Of a stretch of 64,000 nt of DNA, positions 37,801 through 49,265 are shown piece by piece. A model generated the notes under the pieces. The model saw nothing but the letters and a program-made list of their open reading frames with translations. It did no database searches and was not told the DNA's origin. Each line of letters starts with the position of its first letter. The stretch's first letter is position 1. The stretch is from Kryptolebias marmoratus (lineage: Eukaryota; Chordata; Actinopteri; Cyprinodontiformes; Rivulidae): contig NC_051443.1 in NCBI RefSeq assembly GCF_001649575.2, positions 5,925,435 through 5,989,434 of the forward strand, given 5' to 3'. The translations under genes and the position numbers were made by a program.

Positions 37801-40800
37801 AGTGAGTGTATTTTTTTACAGAATATGCTGGCTAACAAGAACTTACTCCTTCTAAAATCTGAACTCTTCATTTTAAATACGCAATAGCACATTTAATTAC
37901 TCTATGAAACCATTTCTTTTTAACATAACAATAAACATGATTCTGTATAATAATCCAGCTATTACCTTCCTGCACCAGGGTGAACATCTTGGGTGCAGAT
38001 CCTCGAATGAACCCTTTCAACAATGATTACTTCAACGGGAGATGTGAAAGAGTGAGGAACCCATACAGTCGGAAAATTGACAGGCTTCCCTGGAATGTTG
38101 GCGTGCTCGCCTATCAGGTTAGCCACAGCAATGTTTCATTTGTAAAATGAAGTTGAACCTCCCACTGAACACTTCCTGTCCTTTCAGACTCTGGTGGAGG
38201 AAACTGTCTCCAGAGAAATCTATGAGGACACACACACCGTTCTGAGAGAGATTCTTAAAGAACAGAGTTTTACAGTCGATGTTGGGTTTTCCTTCAAATT
38301 CACTCCAACTGAGATGTCAATGTCCAATACTTCTATGAGCCTTGACACAGGGGTTGAATATTCAAAGAAAACAATGATTAAGGACATTACAGAATACGCA
38401 ACCATTAAGGTAAATGTCAGCTGCTCAACACAGTTCATGAGAGATTAACCTATTTATAATTAAAGGCCTCACATTCCTTGAAGGAATGCACATCCCCTGA
38501 GGGAGTGGTGAACAGCAGCCATGCCACACTCGGGAATCATTTGATCTAACCCCCCAATTCCAACTCTTAATGCTGAGTGTCAAGCAGGGTGGCAATGGGT
38601 CCCATTTTTACAGCCTTTGGTATGACCCAGCCGGGGACTGAACCCACAACCTCCCAGTTTCAGGGCAGGCACTCTACCACTAGGCCACTGAGCTGGTATC
38701 CCCTTATGTTAAGAAATGAGAAAATCATATCCAATTTGGTCAAACTTTGTGAATGTTGTGATCTGCAAAATCACATCATTAGCACTCAGTTAATGTGTTG
38801 GGGATGACTGTCAGCTACAACCACACGGAAATTAGCTCAATATCTGCAAAACTGGCTGATTTATAGCCAATTTTGCCTTGGCTAAGGGTGATTAGCTGTG
38901 ATGGCCATCTGGGTCAACTGGGTTGACTTCAAAGGTTTATTATTTGTAGATTTGCATCCAATAATTAGTTTTCCAGTTTCATTAACAACCGTTGAGTGGT
39001 TCATGAGATATTTTGCTAACAAACAAACAGAATTTACACCGACAGTTAATGGCCAAAAGTATTGTGCAATGTAGAGTGTAAAATTGTCTCATATACTACC
39101 ACATTAAAGTTTAGCTAAAAATCTGTAAAACTGGCTGACTTATAGTAATGTTTCTGTTTTCTAAAATCAGTTGGCTGTGACGGCCATCTTAAATTGGAAT
39201 GAGTCCAAAAGTCAATTAATTATAGATGTACAATTACTTTCTGAGAATTTCATTAATGTCATCAAGCAGATGATGCAATATTTTAACTGACAAACAAACA
39301 CACACACCCACACAAGCAAAAACATTATCACTTATTGCTTCGAGCAGCGAGCGATAAAAATGCATTCTAGAATGATGAAAAACTGCACTTGCTTAACTCG
39401 TGCTTGTTTCCTGACCAATCAGAACAAGAGCTTTATGAGGGTGAAGGGCACAGTTCAGCTGAGCACCTACAGGATGCGCTCCCGTGAACTGAACGTTGCC
39501 GAAGAATTCCAGCTGCACGCCAAATCTCTGCCTCTTGAGTATGAGAAGGGCATTTACTTTGCCTTCCTGGAGGACTATGGAACTCACTACACAAAAACTG
39601 GGAAGTCTGGGGGTGAATATGAGTTGATCTACGTTCTAAACCAAGACACCATCAAAGCACAAAGTATGTTTTCAAGAGATAATCTTATCTATTTTTATCT
39701 TGTGTTAAAGACTTCTTTAGATTTGTTTGTTCATTATTAATATGTTGAAGAGCACTTGTTTGTTTGTTTTTTTGCTTTGTTTTTTTTTTTTCAGATATAA
39801 CAGAGAGAAGCCTCCAAAATTGTATCAAAACTGGAATCTCAGTAAATTTTGGTACTCCAGGTGGAGGAGATGGATCAGGGCGTGTAAAAAGTGACAACTG
39901 TGACAAAATATCATCAAAAGATACAGGTCTTCTTTCTCATCACACTGATTTTTTAAGCCTCAGAAAGTTGACAGAACTATTATAGAATCATTACTTTTAC
40001 CTGTCTCTGTGTGGATTTGTCTCTGTTAGCAAATAATCTCATGAACCACTGAACAGATTTTAATGAAACTCTCAGTAAGTAATCACTGGATGTGCATCTA
40101 CAGCTGATTAATGTTTTGGACTCAACCTGATTCAAGATGGTTGCTACAGCTAATCAAACTTAGCCCACGCAAAAATCCATCTAACTCAGTCAGTTTTACA
40201 GATATTGAGAAAATGATTGGTGTTGTAGATGAGAATCATTCTCAACACAAATGCCAAGCACTAACATATTGCACAAGATCTCATAATATCAGGCAAGACT
40301 GTGCCTTATATTTTTTTTCAAGATTTAACTAAATGGGCTTTAACTCTTTTTTTTCTCAATATAAACTCAATTCAATTCAATTAATTTATATGGTGCCAAT
40401 TCACAACATTGCAGGGCACTATACAAAAAAGAAAACAAGTCCTTGCTGTTTTTACTCATGTAAAAACAATTTAGATCCAGATTCTAATCAAATTACATTA
40501 AATTCAGTTCCTATTGTAATATAATTCATTTACATACATTATCCATAGTTATCCATCTAAGGAGGCCAGCATTTTGCCTCAGATCTTCACTTCACTGAAA
40601 TCTGAGATGATCTTAGTTTAAAGTCTGGCATGAAAGGTGATGGGCAATATGCATTCCTTTTAGACTTGTACAGATTCCATTTTACATTAAATGTTATGTG
40701 AATTGTGGTTAAACAGTAAAAATTTCCCTCTTTTTGCTGCACAGACAAGATTGATGGAAAGGCAGTGGTGGATAAAGTCATGACCTCAGTGAAAGGAGGA

Positions 40801-43800
40801 AGTCTTAATAGTGCTGCTGTTATGAGAGCTAAGCTGAATAAGGATGGGATAATGGACATCGAAACGTATCAACAATGGGCCCGGACCATCGAAGATTCTC
40901 CTGCACTCCTTAACAGTGAGGTAAGAAGAGTGGACCAAATGTCTCATAATGCAGGTGTTGCTTAAAAAAAAAAAAAAAGACTTGTTAAGACTTTCAGACT
41001 GTAACATAAAAATAATAATGGACTAGAACAATGTTCCCCCATTTTGCATTGTCCGTGTTTTATTTCATAATAACCCGGAATGTAAAATAAATTTTGGGGC
41101 CCCAATTTTTTTTTTAAATATGAAAAGCTTGGTCACGATTTTCAGATTCCTTATTTAAAAATATTATTCCAAAAATATGAACTTTTCTCAGTGTATCTTA
41201 CCAGTCAGAGCAGAGTTTAGTTTTTTTAAAATGAGACTTTCATTAGTTTGGTTTAAATAAAAGAAATGAAGAAATTATTATTATTTTACTGTTTTGAATG
41301 TAAACTTTTTACCACGGGCCATCAAAACAGCTAAAAAATCCTCAATGAAAATTCAGACAGCTACAAACATTTCAGCTCAAAATGATAATAGAACCAAAAC
41401 AAAAGTTTGATTGGCTCTTTTCCTTTCCACTCAAATGGATTAACAAGGAGTTCAAACTTTATTTTCTTAGCTTCAAAGCTGACAAACCACAGTGTGAACT
41501 CTGTTCTGTTTAAAATAAATGTGTGAAAGAGAGTCTTTCTGTCAGCTCGTGAACGAGCTGAAGAGGCGAGAGGGCAGGAGGTAGCTGCTCTTCCAACATA
41601 GCTTGAGTGACTTGACAGCTGAATTGAGAACTGGACTTTGACTGGACAGTTCCAGGACTCTGTCCCTAAACCACTGGAGTGTTGCTTCAGCAGCATATTT
41701 TCGATCATTGTCCCGCTGGAAGGTGGACCTCCGTCCCAGTCTCAAATCTCTGAAAGGCTCAAATCCTCAAAATATTATTTTATTTCTTTCTATGTCCATA
41801 GTTCCTTCAATTCCAGCCATTTCCCAGTCCCTACTGATGAAAGACATTTCCACAGCATGATGCTACCAGTACCATGCTTAACTGTAAGGAAGCTGTTCTT
41901 AGCATGATGAGAGGTGTTATGTTTAAGCCAGACATGGTGTTGTTCTTGATGAACAAAAGGTTTAATTTTAGTCTCATCCAACCACAGCACCTTCTTTCAC
42001 ATGTTTGGGAAAGAAATTCCGAGCAGTCTGCCTTATTTTTATTAACATGGCCACTCTTCCATGAAGCCCAGCTCCGTGCAGCTAATAGTGATCATGTGGT
42101 ATGGGAATGATACTCTTGTATTAACCCTCCTGAAGCCCTCGAAAGAGAGAGATAGAGAGGGGTAGAGAAGTCCTTGTAACTTCAGGCCAATTTGACCTGA
42201 AGGCCACAGAAGGGTTAAAACATTGCAATGAAAACTTCAGTGCTGACTCTTTGCAGGAGCTTCAGCAAGTCTTGGTCAACAAAGCTGGTTTATAGCAGAT
42301 CTAAACAGATTCAGACCTCTTTACATTGTATTTATCCTTAATAGAAAAGAATGTGCCCATTTTCTTGTCCTTTGGTAACTACAAACAAAAATGGCTCAGA
42401 AAGAATTTATTGCAATAAACTCACATTTGAAGTGTAACAGACCATTTCATGGCTCTGGAAATGTTCTCGCCAAGCTTTATTCTCTATTTTAACCTACAAA
42501 GACTCAAAGTGACATATTCAAAACATTAAAAAGTGGCTTATGTGGCCCATTTGAATTGTTTAATATTCTGGGGTTTTTTTTGTATAAATTAATGGGTCCA
42601 TAAGGATTAATTTAGATTTATTAGAAAAGAATTGTGTCTAAAAACTGAGTGGATCCTTCTTGAAGACTATAGGCTGGGGGTTCCCAAATAGTAGAACGTG
42701 GTCCAGATCTGGACTAAAATTAAGTCCTATCTCGATCCAGGTCAGTTAATTTTCAATTGAGTTGTTTGCACTTTTGTTTGTTTGTTTGTTTACCTGAGCC
42801 TTTTTTCTTGCATTCAGTAATTTATTTTAAGTGGCACAGATTTTTCAGACATTGCTATATAAATAAATTTCACTTCACTTTCACTTTGCATTACAGTAAT
42901 TTCCCACAAGCTGGCAGCCAACAGCTTCTTTTTACTTCCCCCTGCATTTCCCTCTCTCACTGCAAAGAGAAGTCAAGTAGTAAAAGACTGAGAAGACTAT
43001 AACTCATTGAAGAAAACAGCCTTGAGTATCATCAAGAGAACTTGAGAGGAAAACTAGAAGTTTTTTTCTAGATCGGATGATCTTGTGTGTTCATTCTTCC
43101 TGTGGAGAGTTGTGTTTACTAAATTCTGCAATTTAAGGCAGTAATACAAATGTAAACACAAATTACCTGAGTGATTGTACCTGCTAAAATCTGAACTGAG
43201 AGTAGAGAAGATAAATGATGTTAGAACCCAGTTTGACAGAACTCCCAGAATCCTGACAGTCACTGACTCACCTGGCTAAGCAGCAGCTCTGTTTCTACTA
43301 TTTTATCAAGTAAAACTCAGACTTGTTTCCTGTTTCTTGCAGCCGGAGCCCATCTACACGTTAATTCCTCTGGATTCAGCCGACGCAAACACCAGGATAT
43401 CAAACACCAAGAGGGCCATAGAAGACTATGTGGCTGAATATAATGTGTGTAAGTGTAAGCCCTGTCAGAATGGAGGTACGCTGGCTCTGATGGATGGAAA
43501 GTGTATCTGTATGTGCCCTCACCAGTTTGAAGGCCTGTCCTGCCAGAACTTCAAGGGGGATAAAGCTAAACACCCAGGTAGGTCAAAAGCATGCAGCTTC
43601 CTAAGAGAACTCCTTTTTTTAGCTTGTTCCGTGTCTTAATCTGAACAATCTGTTGCAGGTCAGAGACCTACAGTTCATCAGGAGGGTAACTGGTCCTGCT
43701 GGTCATCCTGGTCCACTTGTAGTGGAGGGAAACACAGGCGGTCACGCAGCTGCAACACGGATGGTCTTACTGGCGGTTCATGCAGAGGAGACAACACCAA

Positions 43801-43816
43801 CGAAGGATCCTGCTAA
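34814..43816 (+). CDS. c9: Complement component C9
   Basis: Eleven coding exons in one frame: 34814-34887, 34968-35058, 36171-36321, 36405-36552, 37979-38117, 38188-38409, 39423-39663, 39795-39926, 40745-40920, 43343-43577, 43659-43816; 588 aa. A secretion signal ([20 protein letters not shown]) is followed by a first thrombospondin-1 domain ([15 protein letters not shown], with C-mannosylation-type WxxW), an LDL-receptor class A domain ([15 protein letters not shown]), the MACPF domain with its signature [20 protein letters not shown] at about 323-342, an EGF-like module ([10 protein letters not shown]...[14 protein letters not shown]), and a second TSP1 domain ([13 protein letters not shown]...). 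C9 is the polymerising subunit of the membrane attack complex that lyses microbes. The second TSP1 is known from fish C9 and absent in mammals. It is divergent from dab2. Confidence 0.96.
35275..35500 (-). mobile_element. Non-autonomous DNA transposon fragment in c9 intron 2
   Basis: 'atgatttgcaaatctcataa', 'caacacatctcaaaaaaatt' and 'ggaacagggt' are landmarks of a widespread vertebrate/teleost MITE family. It is non-coding. Confidence 0.5.
36765..37110 (+). repeat. Family A repeat in c9 intron 4
   Basis: From 'aacctttgagggaattcatg' to 'tatcttgctaacagacagat'. Confidence 0.75.
37540..37810 (+). repeat. Dispersed repeat D, copy 2
   Basis: Same ordered blocks as 9660-9960 ('gatccgaacacctggctt', 'cagatgctctgataagacca', 'cccacttatgatgcctcc'). 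It is in c9 intron 4. Confidence 0.4.
38455..39340 (+). repeat. Family A repeat with nested SINE, c9 intron 6
   Basis: The hairpin end (cacattccttgaaggaatgc) at 38470 is separated from the rest of the unit (resuming at about 38700, 'cttatgttaagaaatgagaa') by the SINE at 38485-38700. A second, partial copy runs to 39340. Confidence 0.8.
38485..38700 (-). repeat. tRNA-derived SINE
   Basis: The reverse complement starts with a tRNA-like head: A box 'gtggcctagtggtagagtgc' and B box 'gggttcagtcccc'. The body follows ('taccaaaggctgtaaaaatg', 'ggacccattgccaccctgct', 'tgattcccgagtgtggcatg'), as in a SINE family common in fishes. Confidence 0.8.
40005..40330 (-). repeat. Family A repeat in c9 intron 8
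   Basis: From 'ctctgttagcaaataatctc' to 'gcaagactgtgcc'. Its hairpin end lies at 40600-40660 ('gcatgaaaggtgatgggcaa', 'tatgcattcctttt'), split off by the retroposon tail between them. Confidence 0.75.
40358..40555 (-). repeat. L2-type retroposon 3' end nested in family A
   Basis: 'ttcaattcaattaatttata', 'tggtgccaattcacaacatt' and 'gggcactatacaaaaaagaa' are the reverse complement of the common L2-type tail with its 'gcgctatataaataaa' end. Confidence 0.65.
41540..42110 (-). pseudogene. Tc1-like transposase relic in c9 intron 9
   Basis: Minus-strand frames carry two conserved pieces of a Tc1 transposase: [10 protein letters not shown]...[16 protein letters not shown] (41800-41990) and, after frame breaks, [20 protein letters not shown] (to 41740), the region with the second catalytic Asp (QDND normally; RDND here). 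Multiple frameshifts are present, so it is inactive. It is inserted in the long intron before c9 exon 43343-43577. Confidence 0.8.
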
Positions 43817-43982
43817 GCTAGAAGACATCCATCTAGCAAACATGATCTCCTCTGACAAATATACACTGCATACATATCTAATTGTTTTAAGACAAACAGT
43901 TGGTTCTAAATAGTTCTCTTTTGGGGGGTTTAAATATTAAGTTTTCTGACATGAAAATGGATTGTCTTTTTTTTTCGATAAA

Positions 43983-44040
43983 AATAAAATCAAGATTGAT
44001 ACATGTGTTTAATACATACATATTGGATCTTCTTAATAAA
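43983..44040 (+). terminator. Polyadenylation signals of c9
   Basis: Two AATAAA hexamers (43983-43988 and 44035-44040), 170-220 bases past the c9 stop. They probably define a short 3' UTR. Confidence 0.6.
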
Positions 44041-44044
44041 GGAA

Positions 44045-45290
44045 GTCAGGCCTCCTGACTGAAAATAATATATGGTGTCTTTCAGCTTCAGTTGACTTAA
44101 AGTATTGCCTGATGTATGCTTTAATTTAAAAACATGGACACTTTTCAAATGAAAACCAGATGAGGAGAGGTCACCTAGGTGGAGAGAAAACTCTGCAGTC
44201 TGTAGACAAATTTAGGTGTTGCACATCAACATAAAGATGTGAATTCTATGTTTTTACCAAAAGGAGCCTAAAACCTTAATACTACATGTCCAGTAATTCA
44301 GGATGAGATATAGTAAATTCAGTTCAAGAAGAAAATAAAATAGCAACAATGAAAACTTATTTCTGACTTCATATTTTTGACTTCATGAAATTGATCTCAT
44401 TTATTACAGATATGTTTCTGGCTAAAGTCTTATAGCTATTATAGTATTTTCCTTGTTTTAGTAAAATCCCTACTATTGATCTAGATTATAATAAATGAAA
44501 TTAAGTACAGCAATTCAAGTAAAACTCTAAAATCACTGCAATCAAATCCAAACATCAGCATCAACTTGAAAAAGAGGGAGATTTTAGAACCAAAAGTTCT
44601 GTTCCTCACTGTCATTAAAGGTAGAAAACAAAGAATAATTTCATAATATGTAAATTAAAACATTTTTTTTCAGTTATTTTTAACAAGTCTAATAGAAAAA
44701 CAAACAAAACAACAACTATACTCAACCTATTTCAATATTTTGTTTAAATGATAAATTATCAAAGCAAGTCTTTTATGGAAGAAAATTATTCTAAATGAAC
44801 TGCAAAAGCTGAAATATTTTCTGATCATTAGTGTAACACCTGTGTTAAAAGTTGTTATGATCCACTTAAGGGGGTCTGAAATCACAAGGCAGATGTCAGG
44901 ATTAGCTATACATAGCATAGGACCCAAGGGTGCAGGCAGAAACTGTAAATGAAAAAAAAAATAATTATTTAACGAAACAAAAAGCTGATGAGGCAGCTAA
45001 ATACAAAACACTAAGAAACAAAACTTGTGAGGAGCACACGAGGAACGAGGCAAAAAACAAATCCATATGACCGAGTGAAGAGGAATTAAAGCGAGGAGTT
45101 TAAATAGGATGGGAGTGGTGAGGTAAGTGACTGTAGCTGAGACCAGGAACAGGTGTAAGATGAAGAAACTGAGCTGAAGCTGGGAGCTGACTGAGGGGAA
45201 AATGACTGAGAGAAACAGAAAAACAATGGAGAACAAAACTGAATATAAAAGATATCAAGAACAACAAAGAAACAGATAATGACAACCAGA
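44045..45290. other. Intergenic, nothing recognised
   Basis: AT-rich. I see no exon with matched splice sites and no known repeat until the family A copy that starts near 45295. Confidence 0.45.
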
Positions 45291-45294
45291 TTCT

Positions 45295-45715
45295 TTCATA
45301 TTTTCATGCCAGACATCTGGACTGAATTCATCTTATGTTGAGAAGTAGATTTGCAGCAATTTTAGTCAAACCTTGCAAAAAGCCGCATGTTTAATCTCAT
45401 ATAATGCATTAGAGTATGTGTTGTTGACCCTCAGCTACATTTAAATTTTAGCTAAATGAATTATTGCCATTTTTCTGTTGGCTTTGTGTTGACTAGTTGT
45501 AGCAGTCACTTTGAGTTCAGTTGAATCCAAAAGTTAATCAGTTGTAGATGTACACCCAATGTAAACTTTCTGAATGTTTCGTTAAAATTAAACTCTGGTT
45601 CATTTCATGCACACAAGCAAATGTATTATCTCTCGATTTTCCCTTTAATTAAAAGAAGTTAATAAAAGTAAAATAAATTAAAGTTCTTGAAGGAATGTAT
45701 ATCACTCTTTATCTT
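45295..45715 (+). repeat. Family A repeat plus 5' end of a further copy
   Basis: First copy from 'tttcatgccagacatctgga' to 'ggttcatttcatgcacac'. A second begins with the hairpin 'ttcttgaaggaatgtatatc' at about 45685 and stops at once. Confidence 0.7.
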
Positions 45716-46172
45716 TTCTCTTCTGTTTCCTCATCTCTTTTAGGGGACATATTTTTTAGTTTCTTGCTAACAGTGAAAAGTGGTTTACCACTGAATGTTT
45801 TATTTATTGCTTGTTGATTTGCTTTCACAATATTTGTTCAACTTAACAGCTTTTGACTTTTTAAATTCTTCTTTTAAAATTCTGACATTTAGCAGAAACA
45901 CCTGCAGGCTTTACCTGAAATCCTCCAGCCTTGTGGGACTTTGTTCAAACAAACAGAGTGAAAGTCAGATAGCAGGGAGAGCTGAAGTTTGCACAATATT
46001 TAGAAATGTATACAAACCTTTAAAAGTCAAATCTGGTCAAGCCAATAACTTCTCTAAGGCCGATTTCGTTCAGCCAGTGAGTTCCAAGGTCCACAGCTGG
46101 CCCAAGAATCACAAGAGTCGTGTCCAGTATACGCATCTGTTCACAAAGCAACTGAGTCTGACTGTTGACTGC

Positions 46173-46490
46173 TCAGCACATCCCTTCACACAGAGCAGGC
46201 AGCTTTGTCATGGCCTGAATAGCTGCCTGTGTCTTCTGAATTTCATGATACACCAGGTAACTGCCAAGTCCAAAAAGCAGAAATCCTGTTGTTAAAAATC
46301 CAATTATGTACAAGTCTTCAATATCCTCAACCGACATTATAGATAAACACACACTCTTCCACTTTTCCCAGGAATCCATCATGTATCCAGCCTGATATGT
46401 CCCGTCGAGGCAAGAGACCTCTCCTGTGCCCAGCCTTCTCGTTGAGAAAATTTGATCTATCGCGTTGAGAGACCAGCTGACCAGATCCAT
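46173..46490 (-). CDS. Hypothetical small single-pass membrane protein
   Basis: Open frame of 105 codons starting ATG at 46490. An in-frame later start (46337) gives a 54-residue protein beginning MSVEDIEDLYIIGF. The clearest feature is a hydrophobic segment (LYIIGFLTTGFLLFGLGSYL) followed by VYHEIQKTQAAIQAM, an amphipathic stretch, and a Cys at the end (EGMC). Codon content is less AT-skewed than the surroundings. No family is recognised and no splice partner was found. It could be a small integral membrane protein or a pseudogene piece. Confidence 0.35.
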   Translation of the reverse strand: MDLVSWSLNAIDQIFSTRRLGTGEVSCLDGTYQAGYMMDSWEKWKSVCLSIMSVEDIEDLYIIGFLTTGFLLFGLGSYLVYHEIQKTQAAIQAMTKLPALCEGMC

Positions 46491-46599
46491 AATAATTTGA
46501 TTCGGAAATTATCCAAAGAGAAGCTCCAAGGAAAGACAGAAACACAATCAAAAAGAAGGACAGAAGGGGGCACGGAGAGAAGAAAAAAGCATTTTTTCA

Positions 46600-46960
46600 G
46601 TAGCGTTTATTTGTCTGTTTCTCTGTCTGTCTATCTGTCTTTGCACAAGATTACTCAAAAAGTTATGAACAGATTTTCATGAAATGTTCAGGAAACATCA
46701 AACATGGTACAAGGAACAAGTGATTCAATTTCGGTGTTGATCTGGTCAAATGTCAAGGTCAAAGCTCAAGGTCATATGTGGTCCTGTGCTCTAACTCTGC
46801 AACAGTGTAACGTAGGAATATCTAACTGCATAACTGGGCACCTCATGGGTCAAGGATGATGCCTATTGGTTACAAGATAATGGGGTCAAAGACCATGGTT
46901 AGCAAGATTACATAAAAACTAATAATGAACAATTGAAAAACAAAGAAATTGTTCTTCTTT
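46600..46960 (-). repeat. Family B repeat
   Basis: Inverted relative to 29280-29700: (CTGT)n-like start, 'tgcacaagattactcaaaaa', 'ggtcaaagctcaaggtcat', 'ctctaactctgcaacagtg', 'cacctcatgggtcaaggat'. Confidence 0.6.
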
Positions 46961-47399
46961 TGTGTCTGTCTTTTCCTGTAGATATAACTGAGATCATTAT
47001 TTTGTGGCTGTTCAAATAAAGTTCAGATGGCAGAGAGAAGAAGACTGTTGCTGTTGTTGAGTAAGCTGTCAGCTTCACAAACAGACTACAGACACACCCC
47101 CATTACACGCTTATCAGAGTGTAAAGTAAACAAAGCCTGTCTGGACATGGACTGAATTTGATTCAGTGAGTCAGGAAAGACAATGAGGAACAAACCAATC
47201 TTAGTGGAAAATTGGAGTAACGGCTGTTTACAGCAAAAATGCAAAGACACAACTTGTGGTTTTTTTATATAGAATGTCCTTTTAAAAGCTCAAAAAAACT
47301 TCAAAAGCTTTAAATAACTGACAAATCACTGTGAGTTCAGTGTTACTTGTTCATATGATCATTACTCTCGACAAAGGTTTTTAAATTTTTATAATATTT

Positions 47400-47560
47400 G
47401 ACAACAATAATCTTGCTTGTGTTTGTGTTTGTTTGTTTGTCTATTAGCAAAATTTCTTATGAACCACTGGACAGATTTTAATAAAAATCTCAGAAAGTAA
47501 TCATTAAATTCATATCTACAACTGACTATTGTTAGGAATGAGTTCAATTCAAGGTGGTTA
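47400..47560 (-). repeat. Family A repeat, truncated by LINE
   Basis: Runs from the 'gtctattagcaaaatttctt' end to 'gagttcaattcaaggtggtt', then is cut by the LINE 5' end. Confidence 0.7.
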
Positions 47561-47564
47561 GGGA

Positions 47565-49090
47565 TTCAAGATGGCGCCAGTGTCTGTGCCTGCCGTCTCT
47601 TGCTTTCAACGCTGTTTGTGTGTTTGCTGTTTTTCTTTATTTTACCTAATGCCAGTTCTTTGCTCGTGTATGATCGCCAAACACTGGTGGATCTTCGCCT
47701 TTTTGCCAAGAATCTAGTAATATTTGCCAATGATTACGGTGCTCATCCAACGTTTCATCCGTTTCTCTTCCCCGACCAGATACCTGCTCATCATTGCCAC
47801 ACCCTTGCTCCACTCCCTCGGCGTAAACGCCGGCGCCGCCGGGGTAAACACAGCGGTCGACTGTTAAAGTTTAAGGCTCTCTTGGCACGATCTTCCACGG
47901 CTTCTTGGAGAAAAAATGGAGTGGTTCCTGGACTCTTTTTTAACTCACGATCGGTAGACCCTGCCGAGAGCGGGCTGGTTTATGTTGTCGGGTTGGATGA
48001 TGTAATCTGCCTCCACGACCCCTGCTCTCCCCGGCTGAGTACTGGCGAGCCTACCTCTCTTATTGAACTGTCACCACCGGATTGCTGCTATTTTAATTCC
48101 TCGCGCCTGTCGGGTCGAAATAATAATTTCTCTTTGCTCCAATTTCAGACCTATTTCTAATCTCCCATTTGTTTCTAAAATACTAGAGAAGGTTGTTTAC
48201 AACCAGTTGTTACCTTTTTTAGAGGACAATGGTATCACTGAGCCGTTTCAATCTGGGTTCAAAGCCCTCCACAGTACAGAGAGTGCACTTCTTAGAGTTT
48301 CTNNNNNNNNNNNNNNNNNNNNNNNNNNNNNNNNNNNNNNNNNNNNNNNNNNNNNNNNNNNNNNNNNNNNNNNNNNNNNNNNNNNNNNNNNNNNNNNNNN
48401 NNNNNNNNNNNNNNNNNNNNNNNNNNNNNNNNNNNNNNNNNNNNNNNNNNNNNNNNNNNNNNNNNNNNNNNNNNNNNNNNNNNNNNNNNNNNNNNNNNNN
48501 NNNNNNNNNNNNNNNNNNNNNNNNNNNNNNNNNNNNNNNNNNNNNNNNNNNNNNNNNNNNNNNNNCTCGGCTCTGTTTTTAGAAAGCATGGCATTTCATT
48601 CCACTGCTATGCTGATGATTGCCAGATCTATTTTCCCTTGGCACAAAATAATACAGTCCAGCAACTTACACACTGTCTTAACAATATTAAAGCATGGTTT
48701 TCTTTTAATTTCCTTAGTCTTAATGAGAACAAGACAGAAGTTATGTTGTTTGGACTGAGTTGCTGTTCCTCTCAAAGTGTAGATCTTGGCTCACTGTCAT
48801 TTTATCTCAAGGACTGTGTCACCAATCTGGAGGTTAAATTTGACTCTGATTTTAAATTTGAAAAACAGATCAGCAGTGTTGTTCAGAAATATTTTTATCA
48901 GCTTTGTCAAATATCAAAGGTCAAACCAATCCTAACAAGATCTGACCTTGAGAAATTAATCTACGCTTTTATTACAGCTCGTCTTGATTATTGTAATGCA
49001 CTGTATGTAGGCATTAGCCAGACCTCTCTAGCCCGTCTGCAGCTTGTTTAGAACTCTGCTGCTCACCTGTTATATTGTGTTGTTTAAGTG
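47565..49090 (+). mobile_element. L2-type LINE, internally deleted, with assembly gap
   Basis: Opens with 'attcaagatggcgccagtgt' (a typical LINE 5' start). It then has an N-terminal frame (47600-48160: ...RRKRRRRRGKHSGRLLK...) and next a reverse transcriptase in another frame: PISNLPFVSKILEKVVYNQL, FQSGFKALHSTESALLRV, a gap, then HCYADDCQIYFPL (the YADD catalytic box), LSLNENKTEVMLFG and ITARLDYCNALYVG. The endonuclease domain is missing between the two parts. Frames are broken, so it cannot move on its own. Confidence 0.85.
48303..48565. other. Assembly gap (263 N)
   Basis: Run of undetermined bases within the LINE reverse transcriptase. Confidence 0.98.
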
Positions 49091-49124
49091 TTGCCTTTAT
49101 TTTTTGAGCAGTGTAATAAATAGG

Positions 49125-49265
49125 AGTCTATTATAGTTGTCGGTCAGAAAAATATTTCATAAACAACTGGACAGTTTTTAATGACACTCTCACTGGATGT
49201 ACAGCTACAACTCATTAACTTCTGGAGTCAATCTAATTTAAGATGTTCAGATGTGTTTGGGATAA
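49125..49265 (-). repeat. Family A repeat fragment
   Basis: 'cagaaaaatatttcataaac', 'gatgtacagctacaactcat' and 'tctggagtcaatctaattta' landmarks, cut at both ends. Confidence 0.6.

Noticed and set aside
38630..38700. tRNA gene candidate on the minus strand
   Set aside because: A and B boxes are present, but the acceptor stem does not pair and a SINE body follows.
45795..46295. 166-codon plus-strand open frame
   Set aside because: No conserved features; its 3' part is antisense to the more plausible minus-strand membrane-protein frame.
48229..48594. Open frames made largely of X
   Set aside because: They span the assembly gap.
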